From contig NZ_CP032229.1 in assembly GCF_004328625.1 (NCBI RefSeq), forward strand, positions 3,410,001 through 3,474,000: 64,000 bases of DNA. Reading direction: 5' to 3'. The DNA comes from Streptomyces seoulensis. GTDB lineage: Bacteria; Actinomycetota; Actinomycetes; Streptomycetales; Streptomycetaceae. The notes beneath the pieces are model-generated. The model ran no database searches, was not told the origin of the DNA, and saw only the letters and a list, made by a program, of their open reading frames with translations. The translations under genes were made by a program, and so were the position numbers. Shown piece after piece: positions 13,947 through 22,463 of this stretch (position 1 is the stretch's first letter; every line of letters starts with the position of its first letter).

Positions 13947-16361
13947 ATGGCGGGGCTTCTCATCCCTGGTCAGGCGGGTCACTCCGCATCCCACTCCGCG
14001 TCCCTCGCGACCGTCGTCCTGACCGACGGCAACCGCGCCCTGGTCGCCGTGATCGCGGCGGTGGCCCTCGCGGCGCTGGTCGTCGCGGGCGTCCTGGTGC
14101 GCCAGGTGCTGTCGGCGGGCGAGGGCACCGCACGCATGCGGGAGATCGCGGAGGCGGTCCAGGAAGGCGCGAAGGCATATCTGGCTCGGCAGTTGCGCAC
14201 GCTCGGCATTTTCGCCGTCGTGGTGTTCTTCCTGCTTCTGCTGCTCCCCGCCGACGACTGGAATCAGCGGGCCGGACGCTCGGTGTTCTTCCTGATCGGC
14301 GCGGTTTTCTCGGCGGCCACCGGCTATATCGGCATGTGGCTCGCCGTACGCAGCAATGTGCGTGTCGCCGCGGCCGCCCGGGAGGCGACTCCGGGAGAGG
14401 GCGAGGCGGAAAAGGATCTCACCGTCGTCTCGCACAAGGCGATGAAGATCGCATTTCGCACGGGCGGCGTGGTCGGCATGTTCACCGTCGGCCTCGGCCT
14501 GTTCGGCGCCTCCTGCGTGGTGCTGGTCTACGCGGCCGACGCGCCCAAGGTGCTGGAGGGATTCGGCCTCGGCGCCGCCCTGATCGCGATGTTCATGCGG
14601 GTCGGCGGCGGCATCTTCACCAAGGCCGCCGACGTCGGCGCCGACCTGGTCGGCAAGGTCGAGCAGGGCATCCCGGAGGACGACCCGCGCAACGCGGCGA
14701 CCATCGCGGACAACGTGGGCGACAACGTCGGGGACTGCGCGGGCATGGCGGCCGACCTCTTCGAGTCGTACGCCGTCACCCTGGTGGCCGCGCTGATCCT
14801 CGGCAAGACCGCCTTCGGCGACGCGGGGCTCGCCTTCCCGCTGCTGGTCCCGGCCATCGGTGTCGTCACCGCGATGATCGGCATCTTCGCGGTCGCCCCG
14901 CGCCGCGCCGACCGCAGTGGCATGAGCGCCATCAACCGGGGCTTCTTCGTCTCGGCGGTGATCTCCCTGGCGCTGGTCGCGGTCGCCGCCTACGTCTATC
15001 TGCCCGGCCGCTACTCCGAGCTGACCGGGGTGCCCGACGCGGCGATCAGCGGCAAGGACGGTGACCCCCGGGTGCTGGCGCTGGTCGCCGTGGCCATCGG
15101 CATCCTGCTCGCCGCCGTGATCCAGCAGCTCACCGGCTACTTCACCGAGACCACCCGCCGCCCGGTCCGCGACGTCGGCCGCACCTCGCTCACCGGCCCG
15201 GCGACCGTCGTCCTCGCCGGCATCTCGCTGGGCCTGGAGTCCGCCGTCTACACCGCCCTGCTGATCGGCCTCAGTGTGTACGGGGCGTTCCTGCTCGGCG
15301 GCACCTCGATCATGCTGGCGCTGTTCGCGGTGGCGCTCGCCGGTACCGGGCTGCTGACCACGGTCGGCGTGATCGTGGCCATGGACACCTTCGGCCCGGT
15401 CTCCGACAACGCGCAGGGCATCGCCGAGATGTCCTCGGACGTCGAGGGCGCCGGAGCCCAGGTGCTCACCGACCTGGACGCGGTCGGCAACACCACCAAG
15501 GCCATCACCAAGGGCATCGCCATCGCCACCGCCGTCCTCGCGGCCGCGGCCCTCTTCGGGTCGTACCGGGACGCGATCACCACCGGCGTCGCGGACGTGG
15601 GGGAGCGGCTCAGCGGGCCGGGCTCGCCGCTGACCCTGTCGATGGACATCTCGCAGCCCAACAACCTGGTCGGCCTGATCGCGGGCGCCGCGGTCGTCTT
15701 CCTCTTCTCCGGGCTCGCCATCAACGCCGTGTCGCGGTCGGCCGGTTCGGTGGTGTTCGAGGTGCGCAGGCAGTTCCGCGAGCACCCCGGGATCATGGAC
15801 TACACGGAGAAGCCGGAGTACGGCCGGGTCGTCGACATCTGCACCCGGGACGCCCTGCGCGAGCTGGCCACGCCCGGACTGCTCGCCGTGATGGCGCCGA
15901 TCTTCATCGGGTTCACCCTCGGCGTCGGCGCCCTCGGGGCCTTCCTGGCCGGCGCGATCGGCGCGGGCACGCTGATGGCGGTGTTCCTCGCCAACTCCGG
16001 CGGCGCCTGGGACAACGCCAAGAAACTCGTGGAGGACGGCCACCACGGCGGCAAGGGCAGCGACGCCCACGCGGCCACCGTGATCGGCGACACGGTCGGC
16101 GACCCCTTCAAGGACACCGCGGGCCCGGCCATCAACCCGCTGCTGAAGGTGATGAACCTGGTCGCGCTGCTCATCGCGCCCGCGGTCATCAAGTTCTCCT
16201 ACGGCGACAGCAGCAGCATGCTCGTCCGCGTCCTGGTCGCGGTGTTCGCGCTGCTGGTGATCGTCGTCGCGGTGTACGTGTCCAAGCGGCGCGGGATCGC
16301 GGTGGGCGACGAGGACGCCGGTGAGGTCTCCAACTCCACGCCGCCGGCGGTGGTTCCGTAA
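13947..16361 (+). CDS. hppA: Membrane H+-translocating pyrophosphatase
   Basis: 804 residues, about 16 membrane helices. DVGADLVGKVE is the family PPi-binding signature (about residue 229), NVGDNVGDCAGMAAD the second acidic motif, and DTVGDPFKDTAGPA the third. GNTTKAITKG carries Lys and Thr at the two positions that distinguish potassium-independent H+-pumping enzymes (A-to-K and G-to-T changes), so the protein should pump protons without K+. It couples PPi hydrolysis to proton export; a soluble PPase (ppa) also lies in this window, so the cell has both routes of PPi removal. Strong ribosome site AAGGAGG. A hairpin terminator follows. Confidence 0.97.
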   Translation: MAGLLIPGQAGHSASHSASLATVVLTDGNRALVAVIAAVALAALVVAGVLVRQVLSAGEGTARMREIAEAVQEGAKAYLARQLRTLGIFAVVVFFLLLLLPADDWNQRAGRSVFFLIGAVFSAATGYIGMWLAVRSNVRVAAAAREATPGEGEAEKDLTVVSHKAMKIAFRTGGVVGMFTVGLGLFGASCVVLVYAADAPKVLEGFGLGAALIAMFMRVGGGIFTKAADVGADLVGKVEQGIPEDDPRNAATIADNVGDNVGDCAGMAADLFESYAVTLVAALILGKTAFGDAGLAFPLLVPAIGVVTAMIGIFAVAPRRADRSGMSAINRGFFVSAVISLALVAVAAYVYLPGRYSELTGVPDAAISGKDGDPRVLALVAVAIGILLAAVIQQLTGYFTETTRRPVRDVGRTSLTGPATVVLAGISLGLESAVYTALLIGLSVYGAFLLGGTSIMLALFAVALAGTGLLTTVGVIVAMDTFGPVSDNAQGIAEMSSDVEGAGAQVLTDLDAVGNTTKAITKGIAIATAVLAAAALFGSYRDAITTGVADVGERLSGPGSPLTLSMDISQPNNLVGLIAGAAVVFLFSGLAINAVSRSAGSVVFEVRRQFREHPGIMDYTEKPEYGRVVDICTRDALRELATPGLLAVMAPIFIGFTLGVGALGAFLAGAIGAGTLMAVFLANSGGAWDNAKKLVEDGHHGGKGSDAHAATVIGDTVGDPFKDTAGPAINPLLKVMNLVALLIAPAVIKFSYGDSSSMLVRVLVAVFALLVIVVAVYVSKRRGIAVGDEDAGEVSNSTPPAVVP

Positions 16362-16372
16362 GGGTTCCCCAA

Positions 16373-16415
16373 CGGGCGGGCGGACGGCGCGGGCTGACGC
16401 GTCGCCGCCCGCCCG
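16373..16415 (+). terminator. Hairpin terminator after hppA
   Basis: CGGGCGGGCGG (16373-16383) pairs perfectly with 16405-16415; the stem is 11 bp with a 21-base loop, 12 bases after the hppA stop. Confidence 0.75.
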
Positions 16416-16574
16416 CGTGTGTGGGGACGCCCGGCACGGGCCTGTCGGCCGTGAGCCTTCTCTCGCATGGTGCGAAACACCGCAAAAGTCTGCTTATAGG
16501 GCACCGGTCGTGTGGATGGTCTCGTTCCGCCGTGTAGATTCCGGTGGCCGATAGCCATGGAAGGGACCGATCCG

Positions 16575-17168
16575 GTGAACAAGAAGCTCGCGGCCGCCCT
16601 GTCCGGCGGCGCGGTACTGATAACGGCGCTGACGGGATGCGGCAGCGACGGCGGCGGCCCCGACCCCAAGCTGGGTGTCTGGGCGAAGAAGGTGTGCGAC
16701 GCGGTGCCCGCGCAGTACACCAAGATCAAGGCGGCCAACGCCGGGATCGCCAAGATCGCCAGCGACAGCGACCTCCCGCCGAAGACGGCGAAGGAGACGT
16801 ACGCGCAGGCGTTCCAGGACATGTCCGACGGCTACAAGGCCATCGCCACCGCCATCAACGGCGCCGGTGCTCCTCCCGGGGTCGACGGCGGGGCCAAGCG
16901 TCAGCAGGACGCGGTGAAGAACCTCAACAGCCTGGCCACCTCCTACGGCGACCTGAAGAAGAAGGTCGACGGGCTGGACACCAAGGACCAGGGCAGGTTC
17001 GCCAAGGGCCTGCACGAGGTCGCCGACCAGACCAAGGAGATCGGCCGCCAGAGCAGCAGCGGCACCGAGGCGCTGAAGCGCCTGGAGCAGGGCGACGTCA
17101 AGGAGGCCATCGCCGAGCAGCAGAGCTGCAAGGTCTCCGCCTCGGCACCGCCCGCCGCCAAGAGCTGA
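16575..17168 (+). CDS. Small secreted lipoprotein, helical
   Basis: 197 residues from GTG 16575. MNKKLAAALSG then a hydrophobic stretch and LTGCG give a lipobox (L-T-G-C, Cys about 23). The mature part is Lys/Ala-rich and predicted helical, with two Cys (KKVCDAVP and QQSCKVS) near its ends that may form a disulfide. Function unknown. ATG 16557 is also in frame, but the GTG sits nine bases after AAGGGA and gives a proper signal peptide with no extra acidic residues. TAGATT at 16535-16540 is a likely -10. Confidence 0.75.
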   Translation: MNKKLAAALSGGAVLITALTGCGSDGGGPDPKLGVWAKKVCDAVPAQYTKIKAANAGIAKIASDSDLPPKTAKETYAQAFQDMSDGYKAIATAINGAGAPPGVDGGAKRQQDAVKNLNSLATSYGDLKKKVDGLDTKDQGRFAKGLHEVADQTKEIGRQSSSGTEALKRLEQGDVKEAIAEQQSCKVSASAPPAAKS

Positions 17169-17208
17169 CGACGGCCGGGCGCGGCGGCCCCGGGAAGGCG
17201 CGGCGGGC

Positions 17209-17214
17209 CACAAT
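17209..17214 (+). promoter_or_regulatory. -10 element, leaderless promoter of methyltransferase gene
   Basis: CACAAT, six bases, then GTG at 17221, with no Shine-Dalgarno. The hexamer is one base from TANNNT. Confidence 0.45.
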
Positions 17215-17220
17215 GGGGTC

Positions 17221-18741
17221 GTGACTGACTCCGGCTCCGCCCCCCTGCCCGCCACCGACCGGCCCGAGGCGGCCGCCCGCCTGCGCGACGCCCTGCTGTC
17301 CGCCTCCTTCACCGCGGACGGCCTGCTCGACCTGCTCGGCGCCCCCGCCTACGCGGCGCTCGCCCGCAGCGAGACCGTGCCCGCCCTGCGCGCGACCCGC
17401 GGTGACACGCCGCTGGAGGCCCTGGTGCGGCTGTTCCTGCTCCAGCAGCCGGTGCCCCGCGCCCGCCTGACGGACGTACTGCCCGTCGAGGACGCGGTGG
17501 CCGCCGGGTGGCTCAAGGCCGTGGGCGGCGACGAGCTGGCCGCGACCGTCGACGTCCGCCCCTACGGCGGACCCGACGGCGAGGACTGGTTCATCGTGTC
17601 CGATCTGGGCTGCGCGGTCGGCGGGGCGGGCGGCATCGGCAGCCGGGACGAGGACGTGGTCCTCGGCGTCGGCGGCGCCTCCACCACGCTGGCCGGCATC
17701 ACCGTGCGCACCCCCGTCGCCGCCGCGCTCGACCTCGGCACCGGCTCCGGCATCCAGGCGCTGCACGCCGCCCAGCACGCGACCCGGGTCACCGCCACCG
17801 ACCTCAACCCGCGCGCCCTGCACATCACCGCGCTCACCCTCGCCCTCTCCGGCGCGCCCGCCGCCGCCCTGCGCGAGGGCTCGCTGTTCGAACCGGTCAA
17901 GGACAACGAGACGTTCGACCTGATCGTGTCCAACCCGCCCTTCGTCATCTCGCCCGGCGCCCGGCTCACCTACCGCGACGGCGGGATGAGCGGGGACGAC
18001 CTGTGCCGCTCGCTCGTCCAGCAGGCCGGGGAGCGGCTGAACGAGGGCGGGTTCGCGCAGTTCCTCGCCAACTGGCAGCACGTGGAGGGGGAGGACTGGC
18101 AGGACCGGGTGCGCTCCTGGGTGCCGCGCGGGTGCGACGCGTGGATCGTGCAGCGCGAGGTCCAGGACATCACGCAGTACGCCGAGCTGTGGCTCAGGGA
18201 CGCCGGGGACCACCGCGAGGACCGGGCGGAGTACCAGTCGCTCTACGACGCGTGGCTGGACGAGTTCGAGGCGCGCAAGGTGAAGGCGGTCGGCTTCGGC
18301 TGGATCACCCTGCGCCGCACCGGCTCGGCCGAGCCCTCCGTCACCGTGGAGGAGTGGCCGCACCCGGTCGAGCAGCCGCTCGGGGACACCATCCGGGACC
18401 ACTTCGGGCGCCTGGACCACCTGCGCGCGCACGACGACGCGGCCCTGCTGGAGGGCCACTTCAAGCTCGCCGCCGAGGTCGTGCAGGAGCAGGTCGGCCT
18501 GCCCGGCGCCGAGGACCCCGAGCATGTGGTGCTCCGTCAGCACCGGGGCATGCGCCGGGCGACGAAGGTGGACACCATCGGCGCGGGCTTCGCGGGCGTG
18601 TGCGACGGCTCGCTGAGCGCGGGCGTCATCCTGGACGCCATCGCCCAGCTCGTCGGCGAGGACCCCGTGGTGCTGCGCGACCGCACGCCCGCGCAGATCC
18701 GGCTGCTGGTGGAGCAGGGCTTCCTGGAACCGCTCGGCTGA
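17221..18741 (+). CDS. SAM-dependent methyltransferase, HemK/N6-type
   Basis: 506 residues. A helical amino domain (1-150) precedes a class I methyltransferase domain: LDLGTGSGIQAL (about 170-181) is motif I, ATDLNPRAL motif post-I, and SNPPFVIS motif IV. The NPPF tetrapeptide is characteristic of enzymes that methylate a planar amino group (glutamine in release factors, adenine or guanine in nucleic acid). The carboxyl third (about 330-506) is a separate actinobacterial domain of unknown role. The exact substrate cannot be read from the sequence. It stands alone between the lipoprotein and the small membrane protein gene, with a leaderless promoter. Confidence 0.8.
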   Translation: MTDSGSAPLPATDRPEAAARLRDALLSASFTADGLLDLLGAPAYAALARSETVPALRATRGDTPLEALVRLFLLQQPVPRARLTDVLPVEDAVAAGWLKAVGGDELAATVDVRPYGGPDGEDWFIVSDLGCAVGGAGGIGSRDEDVVLGVGGASTTLAGITVRTPVAAALDLGTGSGIQALHAAQHATRVTATDLNPRALHITALTLALSGAPAAALREGSLFEPVKDNETFDLIVSNPPFVISPGARLTYRDGGMSGDDLCRSLVQQAGERLNEGGFAQFLANWQHVEGEDWQDRVRSWVPRGCDAWIVQREVQDITQYAELWLRDAGDHREDRAEYQSLYDAWLDEFEARKVKAVGFGWITLRRTGSAEPSVTVEEWPHPVEQPLGDTIRDHFGRLDHLRAHDDAALLEGHFKLAAEVVQEQVGLPGAEDPEHVVLRQHRGMRRATKVDTIGAGFAGVCDGSLSAGVILDAIAQLVGEDPVVLRDRTPAQIRLLVEQGFLEPLG

Positions 18742-19008
18742 GCCGCACCGGCGGGACACGTCGGCTGATCCGGTTGTCGTACCCGGCGTACCCGGTCCGG
18801 TGGACGGGCGGCCGGATCATCGTCGTATGCCGGGGGCACGGCGCGGAACGGCAAAAAGGCCGGAAAGTGATGTGTGCCGCCCCGACGGCGACAGAGGTGG
18901 CCCCGTCCGTTCATCCCGCCGTCGCCCCGCCGTCCACCGGGCGTGGCAGCCTCCCCGCGCTGGAGAGTTGCGGACCGCGCCGGGGCGCGCGGGAGGGGCG
19001 GACGGATC

Positions 19009-19206
19009 ATGGAGAGCGTGCCGGCGGTGTTCGCGGGAGCGGTGTTCGCGCTGTTCGGAGGGGCTCTGATGGTGTGGACCGGGGTGCGGGTGCGCCGCGC
19101 GGAACCGGTCGCCGTCGGTGTGAACCGGGTCGCATCCGCGGTGTGCGCCACGGCCTCCGCTCTCGTCTCGCTGGGGCTGGCCGCGTACTGCCTGACGCGT
19201 CCCTGA
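19009..19206 (+). CDS. Small two-helix membrane protein
   Basis: 65 residues. Hydrophobic segments at about 5-23 (VFAGAVFALFGGALMVW) and 41-60 (ASAVCATASALVSLGLAAYC) flank a basic loop with RVRRAEPV. No family recognised. ATG 19009 has GGGAGGGG 14-18 bases upstream. The 267 bases before it (18742-19008) hold no gene that I can support. Its location upstream of topA is the same in S. coelicolor by gene count. Confidence 0.6.
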   Translation: MESVPAVFAGAVFALFGGALMVWTGVRVRRAEPVAVGVNRVASAVCATASALVSLGLAAYCLTRP

Positions 19207-19466
19207 CCGCGTCGGCCGGACCGGCGCGGCGACGGCCGGAGCGGATGGCTCCGGGCATCGGGTGAGCGCTCGGCGGGTACTCCGGGCGGCAGGAATGGCG
19301 GTAGTCGGGTTACCGTTCGAGTGGCCGTTGTGGGCTTTTCCCGTTTGACACGGGGGCGGGATGTACCGTCACACTCCGCAGCGTCACACCAGCCACCGAT
19401 ACGCCGCGACCCCAGGGACGAGCGCCCGGGGGAGGACCCCAGCGCCGACCGGAGAGAAGAGCGAAG

Positions 19467-22298
19467 TTGTCCCCGACCAGCGAGACCGCACAGGGCGGCC
19501 GCCGACTCGTCATCGTCGAGTCCCCTGCCAAGGCGAAGACGATCAAGGGCTACCTCGGCCCCGGATACGTGGTCGAGGCGAGCGTCGGGCACATCCGGGA
19601 CCTCCCCAGCGGCGCCGCCGAGGTGCCGGAGAAGTACACCGGTGAGGTCCGCCGCCTCGGTGTGGACGTGGAACACGACTTCGCGCCGATCTATGTCATC
19701 AACGCGGACAAGAAGGCGCAGGTCAAGAAGCTCCGGGACCTGATGAAGGACTCCGTCGAGCTCTTCCTCGCCACCGATGAGGACCGCGAGGGCGAGGCCA
19801 TCGCCTGGCACCTCCAGGAAGTCCTCAAGCCGAAGATCCCCGTGAAGCGGATGGTCTTCCACGAGATCACCAAGGACGCGATCCGCGAGGCCGTCGCCAA
19901 CCCGCGCGAGCTGAACAAGAAGCTGGTCGACGCCCAGGAGACCCGCCGCATCCTCGACCGCCTCTACGGCTACGAGGTCTCGCCGGTCCTGTGGAAGAAG
20001 GTCATGCCGAAGCTGTCGGCGGGCCGCGTCCAGTCCGTCGCCACCCGGCTCATCGTCGAGCGCGAGCGGGAGCGCATCGCCTTCCGCTCCGCCGAGTACT
20101 GGGACCTGACCGGCACCTTCGCCACCGGCCGCGCCGGTGACGCCTCGGACCCGTCCTCGCTGGTCGCCCGCCTCCAGAGCGTCGACGGCCGGCGTGTCGC
20201 CCAGGGCCGCGACTTCGACTCCCTGGGGCAGCTCAAGAGCGCCAACACCCTCCACCTCGACGAGGGAAGCGCCCGCGCGCTCGCCGCCGCCCTGGAGACC
20301 ACCCGGTTCTCCGTGCGCTCGGTGGAGTCCAAGCCGTACCGCCGCTCGCCGTACGCCCCGTTCCGTACGACGACCCTCCAGCAGGAGGCCAGCCGCAAGC
20401 TCGGCTTCGGCGCGAAGGCGACCATGCAGGTCGCCCAGAAGCTGTACGAGAACGGCTACATCACGTACATGCGTACCGACTCCACGACGCTGAGCGAGAC
20501 GGCCATCGGCGCCGCCCGCGCCCAGGTCACGCAGTTGTACGGGGCCGACTACCTCCCGCCGCAGCCGCGCTCCTACGCCGGCAAGGTCAAGAACGCGCAG
20601 GAGGCGCACGAGGCGATCCGCCCCTCCGGCGACCGCTTCCGCACCCCCGCCGAGACCGGCCTGACCGGCGACCAGTTCAAGCTGTACGAGCTGATCTGGA
20701 AGCGCACCGTCGCCTCCCAGATGAAGGACGCGACCGGCAACAGCGTCACCGTCAAGATCGGCGGCACCTCGGCCGACGGCCGGGACGTCGAGTTCAGCGC
20801 GTCCGGCAAGACGATCACCTTCCACGGCTTCCTGAAGGCGTACGTCGAGGGCGCCGACGACCCGAACGCCGAGCTGGACGACCGCGAGCGCCGGCTGCCC
20901 CAGGTCTCCGAGGGCGACCCGCTGGCCGCCGACGAGATCACGGTCGACGGCCACGCCACCAAGGCCCCGGCCCGCTACACCGAGGCGTCCCTGGTCAAGG
21001 AGCTGGAGGAGCGCGAGATCGGCCGCCCGTCGACCTACGCGTCGATCATCGGCACGATCCTGGACCGCGGCTACGTCTTCAAGAAGGGCACGGCCCTGGT
21101 GCCGTCCTTCCTGTCCTTCGCCGTGGTCAACCTGCTGGAGAAGCACTTCGGCCGGCTCGTCGACTACGACTTCACCGCCCGCATGGAGGACGACCTCGAC
21201 CGCATCGCGCGCGGCGAGGCCCAGTCCGTGCCGTGGCTCAAGCGCTTCTACTTCGGCGAGGGCCTGCACACCGGTGCCGCCGCCGACGCGGGCAACGGCG
21301 ACGGCGACCACCTCGGCGGCCTGAAGGAACTCGTCACCGACCTGGGCGCGATCGACGCCCGCGAGGTCTCCTCGTTCCCGGTCGGCGACGGCATCGTGCT
21401 GCGCGTCGGCCGCTACGGTCCGTACATCGAGCGGGGCGAGAAGGACACCGAGCAGCACCAGCGCGCCGACGTCCCCGAGGACATGGCGCCGGACGAGCTG
21501 ACCGTCGAGCTGGCCGAGGAACTGCTGGCCAAGCCCAGCGGCGACTTCGAGCTGGGCACCGACCCGGCCAGCGGCCACCAGATCATCGCCAAGGACGGCC
21601 GCTACGGCCCCTACGTCACCGAGGTGCTCCCCGAGGGCACCCCGAAGACCGGCAAGAACGCGGTCAAGCCGCGCACGGCCTCGCTGTTCAAGTCCATGGC
21701 GCTCGACACGGTCACGCTCGAGGACGCCCTGAAGCTGATGTCGCTGCCCCGCGTGGTCGGCACCGACGCCGAGGGCGTGGAGATCACCGCGCAGAACGGC
21801 CGCTACGGCCCGTACCTGAAGAAGGGCACGGACTCGCGCTCGCTCACGGCGGAGGAGCAGCTCTTCACGATCACGCTGGAAGAGGCGCTGGCGATCTACG
21901 CCCAGCCCAAGCAGCGTGGCCGGGCCGCCGCCAAGCCGCCGCTGAAGGAGCTGGGCGAGGACCCGGTCTCCGCCAAGCCGGTCGTGGTCAAGGACGGCCG
22001 CTTCGGTCCGTACGTCACCGACGGGGAGACCAACGCCACCCTGCGCTCCGGCGACAGTGTGGAGGAGATCACCCCCGAGCGCGGCTTCGAGCTGCTCGCC
22101 GAGAAGCGGGCGAAGGGGCCCGCCAAGAAGACGGCGAAGAAGGCCACCGCCAAGAAGACGGCCCCGGCGAAGAAGACCACCGCCAAGAAGACGGCGGCCA
22201 AGAAGACGACGGCGGCCGCCAAGAAGACCACGGCGAAGAAGACGGCCGCCAAGAAGACGACGGCGGCGAAGGCGACGGGCTCCGGCTCCGAGGACTGA
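19467..22298 (+). CDS. topA: DNA topoisomerase I
   Basis: 943 residues. TOPRIM domain begins RLVIVESPAKAKTIKGYL (about 13-30) with DEDREGEAI acidic triad; the active-site Tyr is in YMRTDS (residue 334). Several Topo_C repeats (RYGPYV/RYGPYL/RFGPYV motifs at about 650-850) replace the zinc ribbons of the E. coli enzyme. The last 55 residues are Lys/Ala/Thr repeats (KKTAAKKT type), known in Streptomyces TopA to add DNA affinity and processivity. TTG start at 19467 with GGAGAG upstream. A TTGACA (19345-19350) lies in the upstream region without a well-spaced -10 (TACCGT is 13 bases on). topA transcription in Streptomyces responds to supercoiling (knowledge). Confidence 0.97.
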   Translation: MSPTSETAQGGRRLVIVESPAKAKTIKGYLGPGYVVEASVGHIRDLPSGAAEVPEKYTGEVRRLGVDVEHDFAPIYVINADKKAQVKKLRDLMKDSVELFLATDEDREGEAIAWHLQEVLKPKIPVKRMVFHEITKDAIREAVANPRELNKKLVDAQETRRILDRLYGYEVSPVLWKKVMPKLSAGRVQSVATRLIVERERERIAFRSAEYWDLTGTFATGRAGDASDPSSLVARLQSVDGRRVAQGRDFDSLGQLKSANTLHLDEGSARALAAALETTRFSVRSVESKPYRRSPYAPFRTTTLQQEASRKLGFGAKATMQVAQKLYENGYITYMRTDSTTLSETAIGAARAQVTQLYGADYLPPQPRSYAGKVKNAQEAHEAIRPSGDRFRTPAETGLTGDQFKLYELIWKRTVASQMKDATGNSVTVKIGGTSADGRDVEFSASGKTITFHGFLKAYVEGADDPNAELDDRERRLPQVSEGDPLAADEITVDGHATKAPARYTEASLVKELEEREIGRPSTYASIIGTILDRGYVFKKGTALVPSFLSFAVVNLLEKHFGRLVDYDFTARMEDDLDRIARGEAQSVPWLKRFYFGEGLHTGAAADAGNGDGDHLGGLKELVTDLGAIDAREVSSFPVGDGIVLRVGRYGPYIERGEKDTEQHQRADVPEDMAPDELTVELAEELLAKPSGDFELGTDPASGHQIIAKDGRYGPYVTEVLPEGTPKTGKNAVKPRTASLFKSMALDTVTLEDALKLMSLPRVVGTDAEGVEITAQNGRYGPYLKKGTDSRSLTAEEQLFTITLEEALAIYAQPKQRGRAAAKPPLKELGEDPVSAKPVVVKDGRFGPYVTDGETNATLRSGDSVEEITPERGFELLAEKRAKGPAKKTAKKATAKKTAPAKKTTAKKTAAKKTTAAAKKTTAKKTAAKKTTAAKATGSGSED

Positions 22299-22324
22299 TC
22301 CCCTCACCCGCCCTCCGCGTTCGC

Positions 22325-22360
22325 GAACACCCCGGTACCGGCCTCGGTACCGGGGTGTTC
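22325..22360 (+). terminator. 15-bp perfect hairpin after topA
   Basis: GAACACCCCGGTACC (22325-22339) pairs fully with 22346-22360 around a six-base loop. Confidence 0.9.
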
Positions 22361-22451
22361 CGCGCTCCGGCGTACGCCCCTTAGGGGATCAAGGTGTGAG
22401 GGTCAGGGAAGGGGTGGGGACAAGGGGGGCATGGGGGTGGGTGGCTGCGGA

Positions 22452-22457
22452 TAGGCT
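22452..22457 (+). promoter_or_regulatory. -10 element, leaderless promoter of tmk fusion
   Basis: TAGGCT, six bases, then ATG 22464, no Shine-Dalgarno; the preceding 80 bases are G-rich and give no -35. Confidence 0.5.
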
Positions 22458-22463
22458 GAACGC